A stretch of 64,000 nucleotides of DNA from Lyophyllum atratum. Taxonomy: Eukaryota > Basidiomycota > Agaricomycetes > Agaricales > Lyophyllaceae. Below are positions 1 to 11,687 of the stretch, piece after piece. The position numbers and the translations under genes are program-made. Below the pieces are notes generated by a model. The model searched no databases. It was not told the origin of the DNA and worked only from the letters and a program-made list of their open reading frames with translations. Location: positions 682,001 to 746,000 of the forward strand of contig JACGCN010000019.1 in the NCBI GenBank assembly GCA_014905825.1. Reading direction: 5' to 3'. Position 1 is the stretch's first letter. The number at the start of each line of letters is the position of its first letter.

Positions 1-824
1 AGGATACCTCTTTTCTTGTCGTCATACACCTGATATACGCCTTTATCGTCGAGCCTAAACGTCCATGGATGTGCCCCAGGAATATGGCAGTCCTCAAAGC
101 GGAATTCACCTGAACGAATTCCTGGGGTCCCATCATTACTAACGAACTTTTCTTCATCTGTCCAATGCCAGTGTGGTGGGGGCGGTGGAGGGTATATGTT
201 CCACGGCTCGAATTGGCTGGTCGGCTCATCCGATATGGCCCTTAGTTCTTGATCGACGCTTGGCTGGTGACCGTCGTGATCTTTAGGGTTGTCTCCGAGC
301 CTCTGGAGGGACTTGGCCATGTACTTATCTCGTAGATCGAGACACTTCTGGAAGGATTGGAACAAGCCGGCGTATTCACTGTTGATTAGCACCTCTGTGG
401 CGTGGTGAGCACGCATATCGGTCTATGATGTAGCAATCGTACCTGAGGCATGCATCTCAGCCGTTAGAACAGCCTCATCCTCGTCGAGGACACCGGGTGA
501 CAGATTGGCCTGCTCTTCGGAGAAGGGTGGCGGTAGTGCAGCGTGTTTGAGACTCCCAGCGAAGGAGGCCTCTGAATGCGCATCCGAGCCGCGTCGTTGT
601 GCCAGATACCTCTCCCCAATCTATAAAGAAGGAGGCAAGGCCGCGATGTTAACCCTGGTGTAAGAATGTAGTCATGTATGGGCAGCTGAACGTACCTGTT
701 GGAAGGTTTTCTCTTCTGGATACCCATAGAACCCATCTCGTGCTTCGGGGATATGGAGCGCTGTGTCTCCAACTGGCGTCGAGCTTGCCTCGCTTTCTTG
801 TGGTGAATCGGCGGTTGAGGACAT
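1..824 (-). CDS. AMD1: AMP deaminase, N-terminal part (gene runs off the left edge)
   Basis: AMP deaminase converts AMP to IMP in the purine nucleotide cycle. I read exons complement(<1..394, 443..620, 696..824), about 233 residues from the start ATG at 824-822. The last exon carries family hallmarks: a segment reading FQKCLDLRDKYM, then SLQRLGDNPKDHDG and WNIYPPPP, and an FRFEDCHIPG block as found just upstream of the catalytic TIM barrel of fungal and animal AMP deaminases. The metal-binding catalytic barrel lies beyond position 1 and cannot be checked. Introns are 48 and 75 nt, canonical GT-AG. The 48-nt intron is supported because it restores the frame and ends in a CTCAC branch-like site before CCACAG. 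Upstream it faces EBP2 across a 1-kb divergent promoter. Confidence 0.88.
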
Positions 825-1867
825 GGTCAGAGTGTGTTAATATGAGATCGCGCCAGCGTCTTGGCACATCTTGTTCCATTGAGGAACCTTTGCCAAACAA
901 CTTCCCGCATCGGCCACCCGGCCCGTTCTTGGATTCGAACTTGCTCTTCAGGTCACAGCACTCACTCCGTATTCCGCATACCCTATCGTGCAATGAGGAC
1001 CAGATATAAATCCAACATGGACACAAAATGATAGCTCTGGAGTCTGCGCCTTGTAATTGGCTACTAATTGGCAATTGCAATTTCTTTAATCCATTATTGC
1101 GGCTCGATGCTACAACGTCATCCCAGAATCCTGATGCACTATCTCAAGGGGACGGTGTAACTAAACTGACAGTTACACACTTGAACGCAGGAACACAGAG
1201 GTAGATGTCCCTGGCTGGCTCAGGGACATACTTACCACCTGCCACATATCGGACATCCTCTCTCATTCTGTCGGACCGCGATACACATTTTCTCTTCAGC
1301 AGGTACAGGGGTGTCTAATGTAGTTTGGCACTCCTGACTCTCTTATCTCATCTGACCGCCTACTGCTACCTTCTCAAGTCCCAACAATATCGATCTTGAA
1401 CACTTGTCCACTGCTGTCAATGCGAATTAACCTCTCTATTTTATTCTTTGGATCAGTGATTTACTGCCGGTTCATGCATATGCTTTTATTCTGCGTATGG
1501 CACCTCATCCTCATTTTCCAATATTCAAGACCCTCACGCATGCAGGCCCTTATGCATACTTCACCGTGGTATTTCTACTGACGTCATTTTCTGTTGCTAG
1601 ATAAATACAATCCACAGGTATTTGCCCTCAGAGTACATAATGAAGGGAGCTTTACGATAGAACTTGTTCACACACAAAAATCCTTTATTCTTCTCGTGGT
1701 ATTGGGCTAGAAAGTTTAACAGTGGAAAGCAACAGGAATCTGAGCAAACTTGGGCGTACCGGTCTTCGGACCGCCGGGACCGGCGTTTGGTCTTGTTACG
1801 ATCAAAGCCTTTCCCGAAAAAAAGTTCGCGACAATAGTGAGCGATCCAACCACCGTCCAGCCTTCCA
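825..1867. other. Divergent intergenic region between AMP deaminase and EBP2
   Basis: About 1 kb with only short frames in all directions. It must hold both promoters. I see no RNA gene, convincing TATA box or repeat. A pyrimidine-rich stretch around 1330-1420 is the only compositional feature. Confidence 0.5.
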
Positions 1868-3388
1868 ATGCCTTCCACTACTAAAGCTAAAGCCATTAAA
1901 GGCTCAAGCAAGAAGGCCAGCCCCAAAAAAACTATCAAAACACCTGCGATTGCGAAACTGGAAGCAAAGGCCCCAGCAAAACCTGTGGAGTCAACTTCAG
2001 AAGGCGAAGATGAGGATGAAGACGAAGGCAGCGACGACGAGGGTGTTGACGAGGAGGGTATGGCACGCCTTATGAAGGCCCTCGGAGACGATGGGCTGGA
2101 CGACTTTGATCGGGCACAGTTGAACGTTGCGTTGGGTGACGAGGAGGATTGGTCGACGGATGAAGAGGGTGACGAAGGAGAAGAACAGGACGTGTCTGAC
2201 GCTGATGGAGAGGTGTCAGAGGGCGGAAGCGAAGACGAACAAGAGGGCGATGTGGAGGACGATGAAGACGAGGAGGAAGCAGAAGAAGGTGGCGAGGGCG
2301 AAGATGAAGAGCAAGACCCGGATGTCCTGCTGGAGGACGTCGACTTCGTTGACGACGACGCGGTGCCTCGACAAAAAATTGAAATTGACGATAAAGTACG
2401 TCTCTACTCGAAACTCTCAATCAGCCCTACAGTACTCATTCTTCCGTAAACCAGATTGCTCTCGAGCGAATTCGGGAAACTATTCAATTAGACCCCTCAT
2501 TTCCTTGGACAGAAACACTGGTACTGTCATACCCCCAAACAATCGACGTCGACGTGAATGATGATCTGAACCGCGAACTTGCTTTGTATGTACTTCCCGT
2601 TGTCGACCTCGAAGGTATCCCAACTCACCAATACTCAAGTTATAAACAAGCTCTGCACAGCGCAGATGCTGCTCGCACACTTGCCGCCAAGCATAAGTTC
2701 CCCTTCACGCGCCCCGCCGACTACTTCGCAGAGATGGTAAAAACTGACTCCCATATGGAGCGAATACGGCAGCGCTTGCTAGACGAGAGCGCCGGCATCA
2801 AGAAGAGCGAAGACAAACGGAAAGAGCGGGAAGGAAAGAAGTTCGGCAAGCAGGTACAAGTCGAGAAGCTCAAGGAGCGAGAAAAGTCGAAAAAGGACAT
2901 GGAGGAGCGACTGAAGGGTCTCAAGCGAAGTACGTTTCTTCCTTTCCTCATCTAAATATTTTCATGGTCATTAATGGGATGCTCTAGAACGAAAGGATAT
3001 CCTCGACAATCCTCAAGCAGGCGACGACGAGTTCGATATTGCTGTCGAAGATGCCATCGCAGATCGCCCAGCTAAACGCGGTAGGGGTGCTGGAGCGTCA
3101 GGTGGCCGTGGAGCATCAGGTGGCCGGGGCGGCCGCCAAGCGCGAGATTCGAAATATGGATTCGGAGGCGCTAACAGAAGATCAAAATCAAATACCAGGG
3201 ATTCCACGGATGACTTTGGAGGACGGAGAGGCGGGAGCAGCAGAGGAGGTGCTAGAGGCGGTGGGAGGGGTGGTGGACGAGGTGCAGCTGGTGGACGAGG
3301 TGGAGGTGGAGGACGTGGTGGAGGACGTGGTGGAGGCAGCAAACGTCCGGGCAAGGATAGACGTATCGCAGCGCGCAGCAAGTCATAA
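1868..3388 (+). CDS. EBP2: EBP2, rRNA-processing / 60S ribosome biogenesis protein
   Basis: Nucleolar factor required for 27S pre-rRNA processing and 60S subunit assembly. Exons 1868..2395, 2455..2585, 2640..2929, 2988..3388 give 449 residues. Order of parts: a Lys-rich N-terminus, a very acidic Asp/Glu tract (about residues 45-165), then the EBP2 core with IALERIRETIQLDPSF, VLSYPQTIDVD and LAFYKQALHSA, a basic coiled segment with ERIRQRL and KREGKKFGKQVQ-type sequence, and a C-terminal GRG/RGG-rich tail ending in a basic cluster. The exon 2/3 junction rebuilds the diagnostic LAFYKQALHSA string, which fixes the 54-nt intron. Ends tail-to-tail, 205 bp from the aspartic peptidase gene. Confidence 0.95.
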
Positions 3389-3593
3389 ATGTATGTATGG
3401 TCCATTCATTTTATATCCTGGTTGCAATTGGAGAACACATGGGACAACACATGACCTTGAACGTCTGGACGTCGAGCCAGAGGACGTGAGACGGTCACCT
3501 TAGATTGGTGCAGAAAGAAAAATAGCATTCCATGAACATGTTAACAGCAAGAGTCCGCAATTCAAATTTACGAGGCGAGATGATGAACCGGAC

Positions 3594-5394
3594 TCAATTG
3601 ATCTCGGCGTTTGTGAATTTCGTTCTAGCGAAGCCGACTCGGCTGTTCGTCGTGTCGAACACGGTGTAGAAACGCTGCAAGAACGCGAAGCCGTCTACAA
3701 AAATTGTTGTCACAAATGAGGGATACGTAGGCTCGATGACGACGCACTGATGAAATCAAGACCGGCCCCACTGCTGGTGCCCATATCGGCTGTGATGAGA
3801 TATATCTTACCCTCCTCGCCACCTATCGTGCTGTTTAGTTTTCGCGGCCAAATTTGGGCGTTGGGTGTGAGTTCGTAAGTTTCCTATGACATGTGTCAAC
3901 AACAGTAGCTTATGGATGCAACATTGTACTCACGGAACCAATCGTAAAGAACAGGCTCTCCATCTCCGTAAATTGAGCCTCCGTGACAGTAAGAAGCCCA
4001 GTTGCACTGAGAATAGTTCCAGCGTGGGGAGATACAGGATGCTGAATGCACCTAACTTACTCATCTTCCTCCGCGCCAGTCGCTCGTCGATACGATTTAA
4101 ACACATCTGAAGCGAGGAGACACAGCGTCGTTCCAGTGTCCACTATGCCAGCGGACGACGCCAGGAGCTGCATATCATCTCCGTAGATCAGATCTTGGTC
4201 TACTCCCCAATATTGGTCCGCTGGCGTTATGGAGGTAATTGGGACATAGTTGATCGAACCAGTGAATCTTACATGATTCGTGAGCCCAAAATAAAAGTTG
4301 ACGGTGTTTGTGAAGTTTCTCTTACTTAGCAGTGTCTATAGCTCCAAAGGTTATCTCGCCGTTCGCGACGTTGTTAGGATTGGGGTTGTAAGACATTCCG
4401 ATGGACGCAGTGGGGACGACTCCCGAGTTGAAAAGGTTTTCGGTTACAGGGGATTGCCTTGGTCCGGCCGCCTTAGCTTCTGTTAGGAGAACACGTTGAT
4501 TCAAGGGTGAGTTTTGTTCGATGCATTGTTCTACTAACCTGTCGTGAGGTCCACAGGTCCAATCCTATAGATCCTAATTCAGCATCTCTCAGAATCGACG
4601 AAACATGAGCCTTACCCAAGGATTCCATCAACGCCGCTGAATCCTCGAGCACTGGAAGCGACACCGATTCTTTGGTCTGTAACCACAAGGTTCCCTCCAA
4701 GAGTGACCTTGTCGGTATCTATGATGTAAGGTCGTGAGGTAGAATTATGGAAGGACTGGGTGACGCGCATACACTCAGTACCAATAAAGGTCCCAGAGCC
4801 GTAAGTGATATTCTACGGCGTGAAGATAAATCCAAGGCTGGCAATATGAGGGAAAGGGCAACCGACGATCGTTTTCCCGCTCTCCCTGCTAGTATGAGTT
4901 GGCTGGTAGTCCCTATCGGCGCCGACCCAGCTGTAAACAATGGAACTTGTTTAAAACCACACGCGAGCGAACGTAAAGTTGAAGCTACGTGTTGGAACTG
5001 CCTGATATTTTATAGAACTATGAGCAAGGCGCTACCTATACACTACCTTGCAAGAAGTACAGACCTATATCAAGGAGGACTGAGAATGTAGTCGGAGGGT
5101 CGCCGATCTTAACAGGTATGGTGTATGCGATACCTAGAGGGGAAAGCGTCTCGAGAAATGCGCATATAATAACCAGGAAAACAAACCTGCGTCCGTCACA
5201 TCAATCGTGTCTTCCAAGACATCAGAGCCATTGGCTTGCGGTGACGTCTTCTTGGAATGGAAAGCGGCAGGCCCATGGGGATGAAAACCTGCGAGAAGTT
5301 TTTGAGCACGAGCCTTGTCGAGAGCGAGGATCTGCCTGGCGTCGTAGGTGATACGCGTTTCGAAAGGAATAGCGTTGATGACGAAACGAGACAT
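3594..5394 (-). CDS. A1-family aspartic peptidase, first active site DIG instead of DTG
   Basis: Pepsin-like endopeptidase family A1. Eleven exons: complement(3594..3694, 3748..3883, 3934..4006, 4061..4267, 4326..4479, 4539..4564, 4616..4812, 4867..4930, 4989..5001, 5065..5133, 5187..5394), 415 residues. Visible: a propeptide-like N-terminus; GIAYTIPVKIGDPPTTF; first active site VLLDIGSSNTWVGA (Asp91, Ile92); flap ITYGSGTFIGTE; GVDGILGIGPVDL; second active site GIVDTGTTLCLL (Asp287); and the C-terminal FLQRFYTVFDTTNSRVGFA. One exon is only 13 nt and one 26 nt. The usual Thr/Ser after the first catalytic Asp is Ile (codon ATA, 5068-5066). No signal peptide precedes the ATG I chose; a TATAAAG lies 72 bp upstream. 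Family certain; catalytic competence doubtful. Confidence 0.9.
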
Positions 5395-5933
5395 TCCAAT
5401 CACTGCCAGGTAGAGAGTTTGGGGCGATGGTAGAGGGAAGAAAAAGTTTCGAAGGATCGCCTGGACTTTATAGCCCGTCGGACAGCGAGGATCTGCGCTC
5501 TGACATCATCTGTAGGAGTCGTATAAATAGCTTGCAGCAGGTTGTCCCATATCCAGCGGTCGAGGATGTCATGTATTGGTTCGACCACGATCGGGGACAG
5601 GTATTTTACGCGTTTTACGCGTCCATTCGGTGATACAACGATCTTGTGAGATGAATCAAGTGAAGAAAGAGGAGCCGGGGCACCGACGCACCCGTTCGCA
5701 TGTAATGCACGCTACCGTTGCTGATTGGAGGGGTTGCCTTGCATTTATTTGGACCAGCCGCTATAAGACTGCACGCCATACAAGGACAAACAATGACATT
5801 TACTTGAGCTGAAAGTTTTGCCGAACAGAGTCAACATCTTGCCCTTTACGTTGGTTGCACTGGATAAAATGATACCCTGCCCCAGCCAAGCGGTCAAATA
5901 AACTGCCAGAATACGCTGCACGCTCTTATGAGC
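5395..5933. promoter_or_regulatory. Divergent promoter with TATA box and tandem ACGCGT sites
   Basis: Region of 539 bp between the aspartic peptidase (leftwards) and the WD40 gene (rightwards). On the minus strand TATAAAG occupies 5472-5466, 72 bp from the peptidase ATG. Two ACGCGT hexamers sit 9 bp apart at 5608-5613 and 5617-5622. This hexamer is the MluI-box core bound by MBF-type factors in yeast; a role here is inference. Confidence 0.45.
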
Positions 5934-8216
5934 ATGCTATCATACTTGAAACATGCGTCCTCAGCCTCTAATTTCACTCTGGCCCATGGCAGAAACGTTC
6001 GGGAGGAGACTATGAAAACGGTCCTTGCCAACGGCTTTCCTTACTCAAGGTAATTTCTCCCGAATAACGATATATCAGCAGTGCTAGACCAGACGTCATA
6101 GCAAGCTATCAACCCACACATCGTGCGTGAACGCGCTTGCATTTTCCTCTGGTGACGGGCAATTCTTGGCAACTGGCGGCGATGGTATGCCTGCAAATTT
6201 ACAAGAGAACTGGATAATGACTCTAGATTACTGAACCTCAGACTTCCAAATATCTATCTGGGATTTTCATCAAGAAGACGGCACCACGCCAGTGGCTTCC
6301 TTCAGCGGTCCCAGGGTACTGTCGTCTTCCGCGGTCCCAGGTCAAGAGGCTATCTAACATCTAACGTGCTTTAGGGGAATGTATTCACCTTGGCATTTTC
6401 CGCGAAAAATCGCTATCTTTACTCGTTCGTGAAATATCATCTTTCCAGCAAGTCTAGTCCGATGATACAGACATGGTAAAGGGGAGGCACAGACGAAACA
6501 GTACTGAAGTATGACATCTCGACGTTTGATTCTCGCTTCGATAGACACACTACCAAAGACCCGACTCAAGTATTCGGTGTACATGACGTACGTACCTCGA
6601 ATTTGTTCGCTATAACGGACAACCTTTATCTTACCCAAAGGACTCCGTTCGAGAAATTACCTGCCATCCTTATCAGGAGGACATATTTATAAGCGCCGGG
6701 TACTGTCTGCCACACACCTAACAGCTCACGAATGAGTCTGACTAACACCCTTCAATAGCCAGGACGGCCGTGTTCTACTCCGCGATGGGCGTATCAACGG
6801 CCGCTCAACTCGTGCCCAGGATACCCTACAGTTGACCTCGGAAGCAACAGGCGTCCAATACCACCCCATCATGGAACATATCTTCGTTACAAGTGACAGC
6901 CATGGCAATGTCTGCCTACGTGATACTCGGATGGCATTTGGGCCACTTTCAAGTAGGACCTGCGAAGGAATCGTTCAAACTGTAAGTAGTCGAGGCAAGG
7001 TCATTCTTATGTTACTTATACATTATCGCAGTATAACACGAAGGTCAATCGAAAAGCAAGTCCGCATCTGAGCAATCCAGAAGCAAGCAGTGTAACATTT
7101 GACCGGGAAGGTTAACAATAAGGTTCATCGAGGTTAAATACCCAATAACCGTTTGCTTTATAGGAGCTAAACTCGCTGTCACCATGCTGGTGAGTTATCA
7201 TTTTTGTATCATTGAAGGGACATACCGTCGACGATTGCAATGTAGCATTACCTGCCCACGATCTATGGCTTGTCAGACCCCAACCCAATAGCTGTATGCA
7301 GTGGAAGGAACCACCCGGACGGCACGCCTATTTCTCCGCCGGAGCGAACATACTCTAACTCCTGTACAATAAAAGTACGTTTATGTTAGCTATCGAAAGT
7401 AAATTCTATCCAACCCATCGCCCAGCACGGTGCTTTTGGAGGCCCAGGACTAGAAACCGACGGGTTCTACGCTGCTGGTTCCGAGGATTTCCGGGCTTAT
7501 GTTTGGAAGATCCCTTCCCTTGCGGAACTTGCTGACCAGAGGATTGTGGTGAGCGCTGGTGACTGGGCGTCTCAAGAGTGGGCAAATACCGTTGGTAGGT
7601 ACCTTCACATCCTAAACGATCAATAGGCTACCTAAACTCTACTTCCAGCCTTCGCGGAAGGCCTGGAAGAGCCACGATATATCCCCGTCGACCTTTCCAC
7701 CCCGTTTTGCCGTTTGACAGGTACTGTCTACACATGATATTTATTTTATTGGACTTGCACTGAACTTTGGCCCGTAGGTCATAGATCGATTGTCAACTCC
7801 GCCCTCTTCCATCCAAACCTTCCTCACATCCTTACATGTGGAATAGAGAAAGACATCATTCTTCATAGCCCGACACCCGCTTCGCCTTGTGTACCCAACC
7901 TCGAGCGCACATCTATAGAAGTCCGGAACATGAGCGATGACGACGATGCTCGGTCGGTGTACTTCCGTACGCTGGCAGGGTTTGATCCTGGTGTGGACGG
8001 CGACGCTGAGATGGCGACGATTATGATGTTCGACCAGTAAGTGTTATTCATGACTTGGCGAAGAGGTTGCTAATGGTCGACGGTCGCGACAGTATATTGC
8101 GAGAAGAGGGGGAAACTGATGTCTTTAGTCTACGGAAGTGGTCAGGGGATTCGGACTCGTCAGACGAAGAACTGAATGGCGACTCCGATGATGACATTGA
8201 AGATATATTAGTGTAG
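5934..8216 (+). CDS. WD40-repeat protein, DCAF-like (probable CUL4-DDB1 substrate receptor)
   Basis: Fourteen exons: 5934..6049, 6102..6184, 6242..6315, 6375..6424, 6482..6587, 6641..6699, 6759..6981, 7032..7110, 7164..7189, 7246..7374, 7426..7594, 7649..7720, 7778..8036, 8093..8216; 522 residues. The repeats read as in DCAF5/DCAF6-type proteins: CVNALAFSSGDGQFLATGG, IWDFHQ, GNVFTLAFSAKN, GGTDETVLKYDI, DSVREITCHP, AGQDGRVLLRDGR, VCLRDTRM (a WDxR-like D-x-R), then a second block with AAGSEDFRAYVWKIP and GHRSIVNSALFHP. The tail is acidic, rich in Ser-Asp-Ser. DCAFs present substrates to CUL4-DDB1 ubiquitin ligase; that function is inferred from repeat type only. Its 3' end lies 127 bp from the convergent QNG1 gene. 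Confidence 0.85.
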
Positions 8217-8343
8217 GGTTGCCGCCCAAAACGCATCTATTCCTCGAATCTAACCACAAGATCTTCAACCTGTACCCATACGACAACCGAAAAATACCAT
8301 AACTTAACAAATAAACTATGCCCACTAGATGGCAACTCAAACA

Positions 8344-9905
8344 TCAGTACCAGATGCTCCTCGTACGATGGATGGGCGCCATGTCGGCCGTCTCTATACC
8401 CTCTATCTTCTCCTCTCCGCTCTCTATCTTTTTCGCCAAATCCCACAGATAGAAATCGATCAAGACGCTGCTAAGGCTGTCCTTCCTCGACTCGTCTGCA
8501 TCCGCATCTCCTGCAAACAACGCCAAAATCTCTTCCCTCACCCTCTCGACCGCGATAATGCTTGCAGATCGTAAACTCATTTCCTCACTGGATCCAGATT
8601 CTAAAGGCGTCCCTGCTTTGAGCAGACTTACAAGAGAAGGAGGGTAGGTCAGGATGCAGAGGTGGTGTAGGATTTGCGGCACCCGATAATCTGCAAACAT
8701 CGTAAGCTGCTGGATCTGGGGTCCGCGCGGTCCAGGGAAGATCGGGTGTGTAAGAGTAGGTGTGGCAGGGAAGAAGGCAGCCCATGTTTCGGCAACTAGT
8801 ATTTGGGCCCTCTTCCAGAAACATACTGAATTGACATAGATTAATTTGCTGTATGAAGGTGTAGTTGCGTTCAACCTACTCTTTTTCCCATTGTAGATCA
8901 CCTCGTCACGGAATGAAGGAAATGTGTCGGTGATCATATGTACTAGTTCGAGTGCGGTGCCTTCCCCATTGTTCCGGCGGTGGAATTCCTCAAGGAATCC
9001 TTGGAACGAGCCACCGAAGTTCTATAATGTATGGTTAAGTGACGTCGACATGAGATCACGATATTCGAAAAACGTACGTTACAAAGGATCGACCCAACCT
9101 CTCTCATGACCGTTATTCGCTCCCGCAGCAGAGGAATAGTCTCTGATGACTGCTCAGCTGGGCGGAATATGTGTTCAATCAAGGAGTCAGGGCATAAGGT
9201 TTCCGAAGAGTAGAAATTGGGATCCGTAATTGGGATATCGTCATCAGCAAGAGCTGTAAATAGATTGTGAGACGTGCGGGGGACAGAAGAATGTGTGGAA
9301 ATGGTTCACCCCTATTGAGAGAAGCAACGAGACTCCAGTAGCCGGTCCACACCTTCGTCCCCTCAAAATCCCATCCGTCCTGCCATTCAACACCATACCG
9401 ATCGGGGAGCCCCTCCTTTTCAGACCAAAAGCTGAAATTCAGAGCAGAAATGAGGAATATCCAGTTCATTATGGATTTATTCATTGGATCCGAAGCGATG
9501 TAGGGGTCCGATGGTACAATGTGCAGGGGGTGGGTACGCCACGTACGAGGCGTGTATGATTCCACCAGTAGCTTCTGTCGTATCTAATAGGACATAGGGA
9601 CTCGTCTAGTGAGTGAATACGATATACAGATGTTGGATACTGACATGCTTCGCCGCCATCTTGACACCGTCATCGTTGATGTGCACAATGTCGGTGGCCT
9701 TAAAGGGAAAGAAGAAGCGTATATATAAGCTCCAGCCGGACGTGTTTCATCGGTCTTTGGGCTATAGCCTTACTTTATAGACGAATTCCGAGCTCTCTAT
9801 GACTGGATTCTTCAACTCCTGCGCGTCTTCCATCAGAAAACCGGCCTTTTCGTTGAGCGGGCCCGGACCCGCCAAGACGGGCATATCGGATAGTAGAAGA
9901 GGCAT
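8344..9905 (-). CDS. QNG1: Queuosine 5'-phosphate N-glycosylase/hydrolase (queuosine salvage, DUF2419)
   Basis: Eukaryotes cannot make queuine; this enzyme frees it from queuosine phosphate so that tRNA-guanine transglycosylase can use it. Exons complement(8344..8825, 8880..9021, 9078..9253, 9310..9583, 9645..9698, 9774..9905), 419 residues. Family marks in order: VHINDDGVKMAAKH, LHIVPSDPYIASDP, MNWIFLISALNFSFWS, YGVEWQDGWDFEGTKVWTGY, NFGGSFQGFLEEF, KRAQILVAETWAAF, QLTMFADYRVPQILHHL and the C-terminal HRTRSIWY. The intron 8826-8879 is 54 nt long and free of stops, so retaining it would insert 18 residues in frame; removal is supported because KRAQILVA then follows the conserved YNGKK stretch directly. 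Confidence 0.92.
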
Positions 9906-11041
9906 TGGGCGCAAATGAACCAAAAGATACTGGATAGAGGTGGATGTAGATATGACCGTATATCGTCTAGATAGGTAGTGACAGTCGAGTCAGGAGTAAC
10001 GGTATGAACGGAATGCGGAAGAATTCCGAAAAAGTTTTGGGTTCCTTGCCAACAAATGGTGTTAGATTAGATTATAGGCGTTCTCGAGTAGATAACACTT
10101 CGTACGATCGGTGCCTGGCAAATCTAGATCACATACCCTGCAATTAGACTCGTTACCAGCCGTTATAATGAAGACAAGTCTGCGATATAGGCTTGTCTCA
10201 TAGAGGGAACGGTCACCGGTCTACCCTGCAATCTCCACTCACGGGAGGGCTCAGAAATGCCAAGTAGCCCGAAAGTACGCCGTACACCGGGTTCGACAGG
10301 ACCAAAGCGAAAATGTCAGGAGAAAACAGCAATGGACTCAAACCGACAACTGAAGTTACGCATTACAGGAATATCCTGGTAAAAAAGATGTAGGATCTCC
10401 TACAAACGGGCTACTAGGCTAGATCCAGCAGAAATCACGTATCAATATTGGCAAGTGCAGAATGTGGAAGCTGTACACAGATAGAAAAACCTCCATGCTG
10501 CTGCACAAGCATATGATTCACGTTCAATCTGTTCTGACCAGCGATGGTGAACGGAATTCCAGAGATTCTGGTTGCCGCGCTGATACTATGTCCCAGCGCT
10601 CCTGTCAGTATAAAAGCGAGACTGCCATTCTGACACATGCAGGAGAATGGTAGAAGCGATTTACGTTGGGTGGACTTGGCCCCCGGGCTATACTCGAGGA
10701 GTCAAGTGCAAGCGCTGTATGATTATGGGTAAGTTCTGGTTTGTGACAGTCTCTTCCACCATACCATCATCGTGGTAAATTCGTCCAGACTAAGTGTAGC
10801 AAACAGACCGAGTGTAGAAAGCAACTGTTTTAACATTGCATATAAGTAGTGTACATGTACATACGAGATGGATGATAAGGTAGAGTTACAGGCGTGAATC
10901 GTTCGGTGGCAAGTTGGCTTCGAATTACACTGACCCGCTACCAGCTGCAATAGCTGGGCCGCATTGTGGAGATATCTACCAGACCGTCAAAATTAGTCGA
11001 AGGAAGCTCCCTCTGAGACAGTAAGGTACATACAGACAGAA
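9906..11041. other. Intergenic region with no recognised gene
   Basis: About 1.1 kb. An isolated TATAAAAG at 10610-10617 on the plus strand is followed by an ATG at 10637 with only a short frame; no homology suggested itself. I call no gene here. Confidence 0.4.
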
Positions 11042-11687
11042 TCATTCAGGCTTCGGCTCATTGTGCGTCGTTTTGCCTTCAAGGATCATCTCCCCCTCTT
11101 GTTTGAGCTCAGGCTGCGACGAAATTAGATGAATATAAACCCAAAAGCATAGTAATACCCAACACACCTTTCCTAAGACCTAAAGATTAGAAGGTCAGTG
11201 GATATATTTCGGAGATCAAATGTGGGCTTGCCGTTCCGCGTGTTTTCTGATCATGAAATTGTGTGAGTAATACTGAGCGAAATGACGAAAAAGTAAACCC
11301 ACCCTTGCAACACCTGTGGAAAATCTTCAGTTGTTTTGCGGCAAAGAGCCTGGAATTGTGCGTACCTATTACTTGTTCCTTGAACGGGACTTTGGCGGGT
11401 TCGCATGGTATCTGGACAACGTTGGGACCTTGTTGCCCTGAATGCAGCTCGCTGCCGCCACCAGGCTGTGTGGCTCCTAAGAGCGTGGCTGTGGTTGAGC
11501 CAGCGGAATCGAATGAGCTGCCAGGAGTAGACATCCTACCTTGTTGAGGTATCGAGTCAGTCCTCGTCGGTGGCACGACTTCCGAAGGCATTATTACTGG
11601 AGTCCCGGCTTGGTGCCACTGATGATTAGATGTTGGATCGTTCGTTGTGAATTGATCTGGGCTAGGTTGGTTCTTGACTGGGGCCAT
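11042..11687 (-). CDS. Small conserved fungal protein of unknown function with three consecutive microexons
   Basis: Exons complement(11042..11113, 11168..11179, 11232..11246, 11303..11313, 11366..11687) give 143 residues. The first 107 residues are low-complexity, rich in Pro, Ser, Thr and Gln. The conserved part is spread over the four small exons and reads VPFKEQVIGVARKTRGT, then VLGKPELKQEGEMILEGK, a pattern I recall from short uncharacterised basidiomycete proteins (consensus KxxRGTxLGKPELKxxGxxILxG). Exons 2-4 are 11, 15 and 12 nt. The intron between exons 3 and 4 (11180-11231) starts with GCAAG and ends in TTTAG, so it is a GC-AG intron; it is needed to join RGT to VLGK. Function unknown. 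Confidence 0.78.

Noticed and set aside
2070..2420. Arg/Pro-rich antisense frame opposite the EBP2 acidic tract
   Set aside because: It mirrors GAC/GAG-rich codons of the real gene; composition artefact.
10270..10310. GGGTTCGACAGGACC resembling a tRNA T-arm
   Set aside because: The T-stem does not pair properly and no matching D-arm, anticodon arm or acceptor stem lies nearby.
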